From positions 3,474,501-3,538,500 of the forward strand of contig JAKNDB010000087.1 in the NCBI GenBank assembly GCA_024305405.1: DNA of 64,000 bases, written 5' to 3'. Positions 1 through 17,389 of the stretch are shown here, piece by piece; positions within the stretch are counted from its first letter, which is position 1; every line of letters begins with the position of its first letter. The notes under the pieces are model-generated. The model was not told the DNA's origin. It saw nothing but the letters and a program-made list of their open reading frames with translations, and searched no databases. The position numbers and the translations under genes were made by a program. The DNA is from Dirofilaria immitis (taxonomy: Eukaryota > Nematoda > Chromadorea > Rhabditida > Onchocercidae).

Positions 1-376
1 AAGAAAAGCAAGGAAACTACTTATTTGATTTATACGTATTTAAACTTAAGCTGTAGCTCTAAGTGGAGTATGTTTATTATCATTATCCACTACTTCACTT
101 GATTAATTTATATTTATCATTTTTGTATTTTTCTAAGTGTATTTTAACTAGTTTATTTTTTTAGATGTTACCTTTTATTCAGTTTGCAATTTACTGAATA
201 ATATACAAGCTTTCTTTGTATGCATTCAAACATATCTTATTAAATGAAGCTGTTTATGACGATAAGAAAACATTCCTTATACATAACCCATGACATGAGA
301 TACAGAGCAACGAACCATTCACATTATCATTAATTCACAATGAATTATCTATTAACGATAAAAAAATACGGAAAAA

Positions 377-1319
377 CTAACAAAATACATTAGATACCAA
401 ACCGATTAACGACCGATTCTCAGCACCACTTGGGAAAACACCAATAGGTACCGGTGAATTATTCTTTTGACGATACATTGCACTTAGAACACAGCTTAAA
501 GCATTATCTCCACCAATAACATACAAAGCGTCACATTCTGTCGTATCAATATGTTCCGCAATAGTTTTGAATTCAGAAATATCGGTAGGCTAGAATGGTA
601 CAGTTATTATTAATCGATCTCAAAAGCGGTTTGACAACTGAAAATAAACATTTTTACTCATTTTCTTTGAATCCTTAAAAATTAAAAGACTGACCCTGAT
701 TATTTCCACTTGTAAACCAGCTAAATTAAATAATGGTAAAGCATTTTTTTTAAAACTGTCGAAAGCACTAGTACAGGTCGTATCTACCAAAACAGCGACA
801 CGTCGTAAATGTCCTGCTGAAGTTAGTGGTATATCACCAAACTGCTTCGCTTCTCGAGCATACACAGTTCGTATATCACAATCTCTAAAACGAAAAGTTT
901 CATTTTAAATCTTTGCACAGATATAAATAAATACATAACTCAAATGATTTGTATAAAAAAATAAATGATAAATTCATAGGAAAATTCTCTATTAATCAGA
1001 TAATAAATTGTTTTTGAAAGATTTGAAGGATTAATCTTGATTTATAAGTATATTATTTAGAATATGCCTTCACTAACTTTGTTAAGTCCCAATATAGTTT
1101 TAAACTCGTACTTCTTTCAAAATTTATGTTAATTTCAGATTCCAGAAGAACATTCAAAACAGCAAGAATGTGTTACTAAAAGAAAAAGAAGACAATAAAT
1201 AAAATGGATGACCTCTTCCAACAGTAAATCTTCCAACTCGTGAAGTAAGAAAGAGCAAATGCAACTGCCGATTTTTTCTTGTGTTCCCAAAGTCTTCTTG
1301 GCATATTTGTGAGCTTCAT
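377..1319 (-). CDS. AGK: acylglycerol kinase, mitochondrial (3' part not found)
   Basis: Lipid kinase of the diacylglycerol-kinase catalytic superfamily that phosphorylates mono- and diacylglycerol; animal AGK sits at mitochondrial membranes. Exon 1 runs 1319-1213 (ATG at 1319, MKLTNMPRRLWEHKKK, then a hydrophobic stretch as in AGK N-termini). Exon 2 is 884-695 and reads AREAKQFGDIPL, then VAVLVDT and KKNALPLFNLAGLQVEIIR, matching the first strand and helix of the fold. Exon 3 starts at 589 and contains GGDNALSCVLSAMYRQ and PVPIGVFPSG. Splice signals and phases agree. After GLV either a donor lies at 397-396 or the frame stops at 377; no further exon is recognisable in 1-376, so about two thirds of the protein is missing or off the window. 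Odd point: the nucleotide-binding GGDGT motif reads GGDNA. Confidence 0.85.
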
Positions 1320-2275
1320 CCTTACTACAACAATTCATCGATATGACCCTACAGAGAACAAAAATATTTATACGAAAACATCGACCAAATCTAAGGAGAA
1401 TCAAATGGCTGCTTATTTTACTTTATTACTTACTTGTATCACTATCATCATGCTACAAATTTTTTATTTACTTAATATTACAAGGCTATGTATTTTTTTG
1501 CAAGTCTAGAATTGTGGTTTTTCCAATCTGAAATCTTATATAAAAACATCGTTATCCGCTACCTTAGCTGATTTATTTCTCATTATAAAGCGAAACAATA
1601 AAGAAATTTCTGCTTTTTTGATGCAACTTATTCAAATAAATGCAAACATATATTGAAGAAACAGTACTGCAAGAAATGCGATCGCAAATAACAAATTTAT
1701 TTACAGTGAATAACGATTCTATTAATGAAACAACCACCAGTGTTTCTAAGACATTGGCCGAAAAATTTATAACTATGCAAAATCATTATAACACATGTTT
1801 CGCCAAATGTTCAAATGCACACAAGTCTGTACCACCAAGACGAATCAGACAGAAGAATAGCACAATCCGTAGTAATATTTATTTTCTATTTTGAACTAAA
1901 TGTACTATACCATCTAAATGATTCCAGAAGTGAATGATTCTATCGATGAATAATTAGAATTGAATCTATCCATTTTTGAAATAAAGTTTACTGCAATACA
2001 AAAGAAGAGACGAAAAATGAGACAAAGCTTCCAGCGAGATGATGAAAAAATGATAACATAGAAAAATAAGCAAGCAACTATATTAAAGCATAGAATTTCT
2101 CATAAATGCGAAGTTAAATGACTAAACATATGTATAAATTCAAAACTAAAATGTATAACTTATTTGAATAAGTAGTAAATTAGTAAACAAAATGCTTAGG
2201 GTTTCAGTTCTAAAAAATAAACCCGATCGAAGAAAGTTAACATATTGAACAGAAAATAGTACATATTAAAAATCG
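1320..2275. other. gap between AGK and REXO1
   Basis: AT-rich intergenic DNA between two minus-strand genes. It contains a plus-strand open frame at 1640-1894 (84 codons, many N/T/S/K residues) with no recognisable domain, and overlapping hydrophobic frames at 1279-1531. I cannot support any of them as a gene. Confidence 0.5.
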
Positions 2276-5200
2276 CTAATTATGAACAACCTTGTGCAGC
2301 ATTAACCTCATACAAGTACTTGCATCCTCTTTAGAATCATGCCCATCAACTGAAATAAAAAATTGCTCTTAGAATTTCGTTGACTTCATACGCATGTAAA
2401 TTTAAAGTGGTAAAATTGGATAAGTAGAACCCAACGTATTCATTAAAATTTTAAATAAATTGGCCAGATCATATAGCTTTGTGTAGTCTTAATTACCGAC
2501 AGCAAAATTAAGGAAATTAAATGATTTCAAGAGATAAATCAAACCTCGAGTAGTACTATTTCCACGAATTCATTAAAACGGAAATAGAACAAGAAAATAA
2601 ATGATTTCAAGGATTTCAATTCATGAAACACAACCGGAAAAAGCGGTCTGTGCCTCCATAAGTATTAACTAAATCTTTAAATTTCATTTTGAAAATATCA
2701 CGGAATTATGAATTAGACATGTCGAAAAAATGATATAATCTTCCTATAAAATAGAATTTAGAATGACTTACTATCTTCCTGAATGATAAGCTGTAATATT
2801 TCTGAAGCAATCGTTTTCAAAGCACGTTTGTAGGGTGGTCCTAATCTGTGTGGAAACACAATCGATGTGTCTACCACTCGATGATGGATCAGACGCATTG
2901 CTTTCAGATCACTTTCAAGACTATGCCCAATTAAAATCGTTTCCGAATTTACCAATTCGAAAAATCGTTTTTGAGTCTACAACAAATTATCATTTCTCAA
3001 AATTTCATAAACAGTCGGTTTTATCACAAATGAATACAAAGAGATCATAATCAGCGACAACGTTTCATAACTGAATTCTAATTCTACTTTCACGAAATGC
3101 ATAGATTTTTTGCTAGACAAAGCTTTCGCATGCAAAGCACCAAAAATATGAGAAATGAGCAGTACTCTATTAGCATCTTCTGAATTTATAATATTAGCAT
3201 CTTCTAAAATCTCTTACTCTATTCTCCATTTACTTCTTTCGCTTAATTGCAGAATGGATAATTTATATAGCGCCTGAGATAATTTATATAATTATAAACA
3301 TTTCTATCTTGCTATTTAAATCCAATTCATTATATACCATACTGTCACAGTTCGCTGCTTTTATTTTTTTATGTGCCAGCCGTGTTGTAATGTGAATGAG
3401 AAAACTCTACTTGTTCCAGGTTAAATTCCGCTTTTTCAATTTGATCCATTGTCAAGCCACTAAATCGTGTATTGCAATCGCGTACTTCATATTGTGGACG
3501 GACAATAACATCCATCACCAATTTGTCATTCACGTCAACTACAGATATTCGTGCTAGATTAGTACCCCAGGCTGTATATATCATTTCACAATCAAATGCA
3601 TACACTTTCCTGCTTCGCTCATCTTTTGGTCCCGATGGCGGTGGGGTCTGCAGAAAGCATACAAATTATTAAAGCTAACTGCAACACAATGGAGAACTTT
3701 TTTCCATAGAGAATATTAAGTATGATTTGAGTACTTTTTCCATAGAGAATATTAAGCAAGGTTTAGACCAAGCGGCACAGAAAAATTTTCTTAGATGTCT
3801 CTAAGAAATTCACAGGAGAAGAAGCAATAAAATTTAAAATAAAAGTACACAATAGGATGGGATTCCTTAAAATTTACCTCTTGATAACATTCCAATACCG
3901 ATTTTGGAGAAGTATCAGTAACATGACAATCAGCAACACAACATCCTGCTACATTAAGATCCGACTGGCAACAATTATATCGAGATTCCCATAATCCACG
4001 AGCTAACAATAAAAGAAAATTTCCAATTCAAAAAAGAGAATAAACCACATTTACTACAGAAAAACAATTACCAGTCAGTAATTTTCGTTATTGCAATCTA
4101 ATTGAAAGTCATTATTTAATAAAAAATAATTATACGAACTTTTTGTTTTATAGGCCTTTCCCCAATGATACACACATTGTTTCAATGCAGCATATTCACC
4201 TTTAGATGTAAGAGAAAATTCAGTACCACAACGACAACATATTCTTCTGAGATCTAAAAACAAAGATAGTTTTAGCGGAAGAAAATGCTACAAAAATATA
4301 GAACAGTCGAACTTTTAAAAACAAAATATCAGTGTACAGATCAAAAAAGAATTTGATTAATATGAAAGAATTATGTAGAAGTATAAAAGTAGTTCAACTA
4401 GCAGGAAGCAATCAAATAACGGAAATAGGAAAATTTACCATTTTCTTCAACAAACAATTTTTTTATTGTCCAATTCTGATGTTTTAATCTTCACCCTTTT
4501 TTATCCGGACCTTCCCATAAAGGAAAACCATTCTCTTTCAGTTCCTGTTCGTTTAATACAAACTTCGAAAGCAGCAATCTGTAGAATTCACTGAAAGTAA
4601 TCAGGTGAGTGTCAAATAAGAGATATAAAGAAATTCTATTAAAATCCTTTCCATTGCAATGAGTATTCTTTTCGTTTTTTAAACATTTCCTCATTTTAAT
4701 TTTAGCTACTTCGAATGAACATCTTCAAAATTAGATGAAAAAAATAACGGATAATCTTAACCTTTCATTGATTGTTTGTTTCCCAGAAGCTGAATACTTT
4801 CTCTGACCAATTGTGATAGATCCATGATGACGACCAGCCAGAATAGCCGAATGCGACACAGACTTTAATGCTGCAAATGAACGACAATTAATAGTCAATT
4901 ATGCCATAAAGAATCTTGACAAAACAATGATGCACACATATGAAGTGAAGTTGTGCGTGCTAACATTCATCTTGAAAGAAAAGTTAAATTGTGTAACGAA
5001 AAGAAATTTAATTTAATATAACCTAAAGGATGCAAACAGTTTGTATTAAACAGTGCAGATATTCGGGATATTGTATATCTTGATGGTAACAAAACATTTT
5101 TGGGTACAAGCCTTTTAATCGTATAAAAGTAAATCTTTTACTTTAATTCACTCAATGATGATCAAAGTGTGAAGACCTAAAGATATCTTATGCTATGCAT

Positions 5201-8200
5201 CCAGCACGAAAGAATCATTTCTAGAGTCACTTATTAGGACTTCCATAACAAAATAAAGTGGCGAAATATAGTCGAAATAATTTATTTTGTATTTCCAAGA
5301 AATTGATATTGAAGTGTCTAATTTCACAAGAATAACATATGCTAAATTTAATAAATGTATTTCCTCAAACATTTGAAAGATTTTATCCATACAATCTATT
5401 GTTCTCATTTCGCCTATTATACATGACTAAAAAGCACAGTAGTATGTATTACCATAATTCGAGCATAAGAGAAGAACACGTAGAAACAACCTCCAGTTTG
5501 CGGTGAATTAACATCCCGTAAGCGTCGGAGAACATTCACTGCAGCGCTTGTATAGCCGCCCTTCGTCACAGCTCGATCTTTTATTGTTTTTTCTTCTTGT
5601 TGAGCCTGGAGTTTTATTAACATGAACACATAAACTGCAATAACAACAAAATTGACCTATGCAGCAACTTGAAATCAAAACATTTTTCTTTGCTCAGCTT
5701 AAATTATCCATGAACAAATGCTTACGAATATTTTTTGCAGAATTCAAACTTTAGACAGCCGAAAAAATAAAAGAAAGTAATAAAATTCCTACTAACCAGA
5801 GTTATGGCATCACTTGATGAACCGCAAAATTTCTGACATTCGATGTAAAACAAATTCAAATAACGGGTACGCAATGCATATGGCACCTTACCACATGAAT
5901 ATGGATCTAGCGGTATTAAATTTACTTCGGTACATTTTGATATCTGAAAAAACTACAATAATCAATAATAAAATAGCAAAACAAATAAACAATTACCGCA
6001 AAAAAGCTTTTACCCCATCAATTACCGTACATCTATAACACAAATTCAATCTCATGCCAATGTAGTGATACCGAATATCCTGTTGTATAACAGGATCGCT
6101 AATAGCAAAAGAGAATTACATTTGTACTTACTTAACTGTTGCTGTCCTATGACTTCTCGTTCTCGTAAGCTTAAATCAAAAGGACAGATGGTATCGCAAT
6201 TCATCAGATGCTCTCCCTGATATGCGATTGCGCCACTATCAACGAAGTTATAATGCGAATAATCTTGATTGTTACATTATTAAATTACATACTTTTGATG
6301 TATGCGCTATTCGTTTTTCACCTTTACTGACCGTTGCTGCTACTGCGTCTGATTTATAATCATACTTTTCCTCAGCTGTCGTGATCTGCTTTACTTTTAT
6401 TTCTTCTTTGAATTTTAAACTAAAAAGCGGAATTCAAATGTTTCTTGATCAGATAACGGCTGTTAATCTTACTTTTAACGGATAATTTAAACATTATACT
6501 TCCTCAACAATTCTTCCTTTTCTTTCTGCAGTTTTTGATACCGATTCATTAGTTGTTGAGCAATCGTAGGTGTACGGACTTTGTTTGTTGTTACACACAT
6601 TTGCACAGTCGACTGAAGTAATGATTCATTTATGTTTAATTCCATACATGTGAAAGTAAATATATAACAGTAAATAGTTAACTAATGGAACTTGAAGCAA
6701 ATTTTGATCAACCAAAACAAGCATGAATACCTGCATATTACTAGCACTATGTGTTATTCGATTTTTCACTTCCATTTTAATTTCCACTTCTTTTTGCTTT
6801 TCCACTTTTTCTGACATTCTGCCTGTTTTTGATTTCAAATCATTGTCGACATTTTTTCGCTTCTTAGCAGTTGGTACCTTAATCGAAATTAATGCGCTTG
6901 TAAAAATTCAATTCTCTAAAGAAATAAGAACTTGAGAGTTTGTTAGTCAAGTTGGCCAAAAACTGTGGATAACTGAACTACCTGACTTTAATTCGTCAAC
7001 GATGATATTCCACAGACTTAACTGAAATATTCTCATCTTCATACAAAATATACTGATAATAATTTCGCACTATTATGAATCGATAGTTAAGTTGAACAGC
7101 ATAAATAAAATATACAATAAGTAAATGTGAATAAACATACATTAGTTTCGAAAAGATCATCGATAGAAAGTTGTTCGGCAAGTTTCTTTTTGCTAATGAT
7201 TGCGATTTCCTTTCACTTAAATGTTGTTGTTTTACTGCCATGTGCAGTTTAGTTGCCTCCACATTCGCAACTTTCTTCATTTTTACATCCTTTGTTTTGT
7301 TTTTATCCTTCATTTTCCCTCTTTTCATCTTGTTTTTCAAGTTCATTATACCTTCTTTTTCATTGTCATTTTCCTCAATTCTTAATTTTTTCTTTTGTCG
7401 AGCTTCATTTTTGGCTTTCTCCACTGATTTTAACAAAGCGATTGGTGTCGGCGTGTAGCCACCAGTATAAGTTAATCTCGACTTCGAATTCGAACTCTAA
7501 ATAAAAAGTTTTAGTAATCGAAATTAAAAGACATATTTTGAACAAAAATACGAGTCAAAATGAAGAAATCGATCCTGCTTTGATATTTAATATAGAAATT
7601 CACATATTTCTCTTCGCAATTCACACTATTTTCTTCGCAAAAATAAAGGATATATACATCCACACATTCATTACCCCGCTTTTAATTCATCCTCTTTCCT
7701 TTATCCATCCCAGTTTAATCTACTTGAATTTATCCAAACAACATGTTTTCCTAAAAAAATTTGAGTTGCGGCACATTTCATAAAAGCAAATATTACGCTG
7801 GCAAGAATTCATTTTATCTACATGATAAATAAAATTCAAGTTAAATGGTAAGCTAAATACAATTATAAAATATCTAACTGAATGTTTCTCTGCAACTAGA
7901 GAATCTGAATTAACTGCAGCTGGTGACTTAACCAGTGCCCTAATATCATGAACTATCTTCTCTTTTTGCTGGCGTTCAATTTCGATCTTTCGCTGTAATT
8001 CTTCAATTCGTGTATCGATATCAGCTACTGATTTCGCGTAGTCATTCAAGCTCATTTCAGGGACTTTAGTATTCTGTAACAATGTTTCTATTAAAATTAA
8101 TTCCAAAAAATTCAAAAATAAAGGTGGAAAATTCTGAAGTCCCAAAAAGCTGCAGAGAGATATATCGATATGTAAATTTACATCATTTTTATGTAAATTA

Positions 8201-9256
8201 AGGTGTAAAAAGTGCATTAAACATTCAGGTACAGCTCCAAAATATTTAAGCTAAATAAAAAAGATAGAAGTAGAAAATGAGATATAACCTGCTTCTTATG
8301 ATTGGGGTTTCGTAGAAAAGGATCTTCTAGTCAGATAAAAACTACCATGAATCTGTCTCTAAAATTTCCAACTTTCAGAAGCATTTTATACCAATATATT
8401 TTTACCAATAAAAAAACTTACTTCAATCAAACTTGAAGTGTTAGCAAACGAGGCAGCAGAATTTTTGGTTTATCATTAGCGGGATCCAGTATCTCGTCCA
8501 CCGATAATTCCACTGGCATTGCTGGTTTAGGAATTTCTGGCGAAGGCATCCGTTTATACAGTGACCGCGGAGTAATTTTTGTGGGAACATAAGGAACTTG
8601 AAAAAATGAAGTATTCCGTCTTGAAGTATGATGAAACAGTTTTAATGCCTACAACTCAAAATTAGTCACTCCTCAGCAGTTAGATTTGTTCAAAATTTGC
8701 GAAATATTCCTGCTACCTTTTTATATCATACTGTTATATAGCATGATGAACAATCTAAATAGATGCTTACATAAAAGCACCTAAACAAAAAAATATAAAT
8801 CGAAACACACCACTGGAAGTGAACTGAGATACGTTATGTTGTGCAGTTAATAATGGTGGCCGCTGCGTATATACGACAGGATCCAGAGGAGCGTAAATAG
8901 ACTGACTGCAAATAGGTGTAGTTGTTTTGATTGTTGTTTTCTGGTTTTCTACATAACCAACGTAGCCCACAAATGGTTGCTCAAGTGGCACTGTCGACAT
9001 CGAAGATAGGGAAGGTTGTTGTTGTTGTTGGTCATCTAAAAGAATTTCTATTAATTCTATAGAACAGAAGCTGCAAAGCATAAATATTTAAAATTTATGC
9101 AAAGCATAAATTTCGGAGGAAGGTTCGTCTGATTCAAAAAATTTTTGTGATTAGATAATAAAAACCTTTAGAATGCCAAAAATGACAATGCGGTCGTATG
9201 CAATCCTCATCATAAGGACACATGATATCGGCAAACAATCCTGATCGACCAATCAT
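2276..9256 (-). CDS. REXO1: RNA exonuclease 1 homolog (PQE-1 type), 3'-5' exonuclease
   Basis: Member of the REXO/DEDDh RNA exonuclease family; the C. elegans relative is PQE-1. Start ATG at 9256 gives a CCCH-like N-terminal finger (CPYDEDCIRPHCHFWH) like human REXO1. Low-complexity and coiled-coil exons follow: about 8810-9030 (short Q run), 8455-8590, 7895-8075, 7141-7497 (TYTGGYTPTPIALL), 6982-7021, about 6729-6890, 6490-6605 and 6315-6425. Conserved exons: 5797-5943 (VPYALRTRYLNLFYIECQKF), 5491-5605, 4762-4870, 4590 to about 4440, 4140-4253 (CCRCG knuckle), 3878-4002, 3411-3647 (YAFDCEM, exonuclease motif I), 2772-2976 (GHSLESDLKA and VVDTSIVFPHRLG, motif II) and 2276-2349 (HDSKEDA, motif III; stop TAG at 2276). 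All three DEDD motifs are intact. Oddities: an in-frame TGA at 4491-4493 inside a conserved exon, and a one-base frame break at 7187-7191. Confidence 0.92.
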
Positions 9257-11063
9257 ATTTTATTTCCTGACTATTAAAATCGTGCAAGTCATAATAATTT
9301 AAATGTTTATAGCGAAATACGAGATGCAAGAATTCAAATATGATAAAAATCATTGTATTTTAACAAATTAATGCATTTTAGTTGAACATATTCTTTCATT
9401 TCACATTCAAAATTTGATCTTGATCGCACAGAAATACGTTTCTCTTAAGCTTCGATTAGAAACCTAAAAAGATAGCTTTATTCAAAACTATAAAGGATAC
9501 ATTCGTGATCCTGAATAATTTAAGTGTCTGATCATTTTCAAAAATCATTTCTGTTCTCGAGAAAGTTCATAGCATTCCTCTAAAACTACTCTATCATTTT
9601 ATTTCATCCTCAAATGATAAAGTTAAATTATTACAAGCAATAAGCATATAGCATGTAAAAATTCATAACGCTTCAGAAATTCATACAAAATGGGAAATGA
9701 AACTTCCCAATGACAAAAGAATGTTACAGACAGATCAATAACTAGGAGAAAAATAAATATTTTGCATAAAATTATGAGGACAGAAAATTAGTCCGCTTGT
9801 ACTGCACAGACTAAAACTGCTTGTCATTCTACCACATTGTATAAAGCTTAAGTCGCATAAATTAAACAATAATTACCCTGGCTTCTTTGCAAAACTTAAA
9901 ATTTGAGCTACAAAATTCCTAGATTTTTAAATTTCCTCGAGAATCTCATCGTACCTTCAACGGTCCAGCATTTGTTGGAGTCGTTGTTTCATTAGACTTA
10001 TAGGAAAACCTTTCAATTTCTAGCAACTGAAAATCAGAATGCCTAAGTTCCGCCGCGTAATTTTTGAAGAAATTTCACAAAAAAAAGAAACTTCTGAATT
10101 CTCTTTAACTTTCATAATTCTGCAAATCCTGTAGAGTAGTTCCTAGTTTCCTTTTTTTTTCTTTTAATTCACGAACTCCATTGACTGTTTCAATTTAAAA
10201 AAAAGCCAATGAGTTCAATTTTTTAACACTTTTGAGCGATTGTATTCTTAATCGTATATTTGCGAAACAATTTTGCACGTAAAAGCAATATCTCATCTTC
10301 GAAATTTCTCTTTGAAATTTTTAAACGTTTTATAAATTACTTTTTTAGAAGATTATGATCTTTTAGAATATTTCTACTCATTGTATCTAAGCTTCTCTTC
10401 GTATTATTTATGCAGATATCTCAGTCTCAGTCAGGTATTTTTATTTCGCATAAAGCAAGGATAAAAACTTAATATCAACAAAACTGCCTCCAAAGATATT
10501 CCATATAAACTCCTTGTCATAATGTTGTTTAAAATAAATCCACAAAAAAAAAGAACAAAAATTCACTTTGTTTATTCTCCCCATTCAATCCCACGCAAAA
10601 ACTTTTTCCGTAAAAGCATATTTTTATTTTTAACTTCATCATAGAATTTTTTTTGAATTTTCATCAAGTTACTTCAAAATGTTAAATAATTTCAAACTTG
10701 GAATTCTTTGAATTTATGAGCAAGGCAGAAACCTTAGACAACCAGAACATATCAGGTTATAGCAGATTTTATCCGTAATTATTAATTACAACGAACTGAA
10801 GAAATAAAATTTTGGTGTACAGTAATATCAGCTAATAGCGTTGATTCTCTTGAAAAAAAAACTAAGTAATTCCAATTGAAATCTTGAACAAAATCTGTCA
10901 GGAATCCTGTTCTTAAACTTATGTCTATCTTTACATAATTCACTAAATTAAATTGAAAAGAGTCAAGAAAAATTTACTTTTCAATACAACATAATGAAAT
11001 CAGAGAGAAAATGCTTTATAAATAGTACAATACGATGATAGTATTTGTTTATATCTCCCGAAA
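9257..11063. other. gap between REXO1 and PGM1
   Basis: About 1.8 kb of AT-rich DNA between the PGM1 stop and the REXO1 start, both on the minus strand. No open frame of note, RNA gene or repeat was recognised. It could hold the REXO1 promoter or be the spacer of a polycistronic unit. Confidence 0.5.
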
Positions 11064-15731
<4,668 letters not shown>

Positions 15732-16767
15732 CCTGAACTACATTTTAAAATATTCAAAAAAATATAATATTTTGCGTTGCTTCGTCTACAAAAACAAACT
15801 GAAAAATAATGAAGGAACACTCATAGTGTTAGGCATTAATGAAATTTGAAACTTTATTCAAGAATTCAATGATCAACGTCACCATTCACCATTCGCTACA
15901 TTTGTAGTAACCCATGGATAAATCATCTCATTGCAAAAATTACCTACTACATCAGAATAGCTCTAACATTAATGATAATCAAACTGCACTTATAAAACCA
16001 TAATTTCTCGACATATGTTTCTAGCACAAAATCAATTTTAATTTATTCCTCTTTATGTCGATGAAAAATTTCTAATTACAACGAAACTAATCAAAACTCA
16101 GAAAATATAACACACGAAACTAAAACAACATAAACATCGTTTAGTGGATACTAATAACGAGAAGACAAAGACCTAAGACCTATTTTTAACTTAGCTTTTC
16201 CTCCCTATCTCACCCTTCTCTAAAAATCTTAAGAAAGAGTAATGCAGCGCCAAGGCACACATGAGCGACATCATAAAAACAAACTCTACGTGCAACAAAA
16301 AGTGTAAAAAGCGATCACTCCCGACCCCTCTTTTGCCCTTTTCCTCTCTTCTCTTATTTTAAATTCTAATAAATATCAGTGCAAAGATTATAATTATTTC
16401 ATTATATAGTATAATCACCTTCCCAACTAATACACAAAAAGCGCACCATAACGAATCCAATCCTCCTACTAGTCATAACGAATCCAACCCTCCTACTATT
16501 AATTCATCTACTAATCTAAAAAATCCAATGAGACAATTGATTAGCAAATCGCTCCTGGTTTGTTCTCATATGGTTTATAATTTTAGGTGGGCTTTATCGG
16601 GATTCGATGGTTAGGTTATTGCCGATCGTTGATGGAGTGTGTTATGTAAATTTCAAGGGGATGAAGGCGTAAATGGCATCTTATATCAGCACGGTGTTTC
16701 CATCCTAAAGATGAGTGGGTATTTTTACCAGATAGTTAATTATAAATTAATTATAGACTGTGCAACA
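15732..16767. promoter_or_regulatory. divergent spacer between PGM1 and RPL37
   Basis: One kilobase separating divergent start codons, so it must hold both promoters. No open frame of interest. A 27-bp direct repeat occurs at 16447-16473 and 16474-16499 (unit begins CATAACGAATCCAA). The stretch 16190-16350 is pyrimidine-rich on the plus strand. No specific factor site is claimed. Confidence 0.5.
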
Positions 16768-17389
16768 ATGACAAAAGGTACTTCATCTTTTGGAAAACGT
16801 CATAATAAGACACATACACTATGTCGTCGATGCGGTCGTTCATCATATCATATTCAAAAGCATCGTTGCGCATCCTGTGGTTATCCATCTGCTCGTAAGC
16901 GTACATATCAATGGTCCGTAAAGCAATTAGACGACATACCACGGGTACTGGTCGTATGCGTCATATGAAAATTGTAAGACGTCGTTTCAGGTTCACTTTT
17001 TGTTTTTTTTCTGTAATTAATTTAATTTCGGAATATCAGGAGGTGTTTCAAGTTATGGTTATAAGCTCTTCATAATTTAACAGTTTTTAATTGAATAAAT
17101 GTTGATTCAGAGAATTTATTAGTAATGGTAGAAGTTGGTAAGTCCTCGTTGTCTTCTCCTATCTCATTAGGACCGCCTAAAAATAGGATTTTTGTAGCTG
17201 GTTTGTGGTTTCATGAATTTGGAACTGATATATTTATTCTTATTGCTGAATATTAAATGACATTTCAGAATTATTCTCTCCAAATTTATTAGTTCATTTT
17301 GTTTCAGAAATCATTTCCGTGAAGGCAGTATAGCAAAACCAAAGAATCGTCAAGGAGTACAGCCAGCAAATGCTGTTGTAATGGGCTAA
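16768..17389 (+). CDS. RPL37: 60S ribosomal protein L37 (eL37)
   Basis: Zinc-binding structural protein of the large ribosomal subunit. Exon 1 is 16768-16990, starting [20 protein letters not shown]; the four cysteines of the zinc site are in CRRCG and CASCG. Exon 2 is 17308-17389, reading [16 protein letters not shown] and ending NAVVMG before TAA. The intron has a GT donor at 16991 and a TTTCAG acceptor. Length (about 91 residues) is normal for the family. One frame break occurs in the A-run at 16919-16921: after WSVK the expected [14 protein letters not shown] is read one base out of frame. In so conserved an essential gene this is most simply a sequencing error. Confidence 0.95.

Noticed and set aside
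1279..1531. Hydrophobic plus-strand frames
   Set aside because: They overlap antisense to AGK exon 1 and to A/T-biased spacer; no start, splice or family support.
4440..4590. Micro-intron removing the TGA in REXO1
   Set aside because: A GTGAAG donor and CATCAG acceptor exist but would make a 19-base intron, shorter than any plausible nematode intron. Selenocysteine is also unlikely because family members have no cysteine there that I know of.
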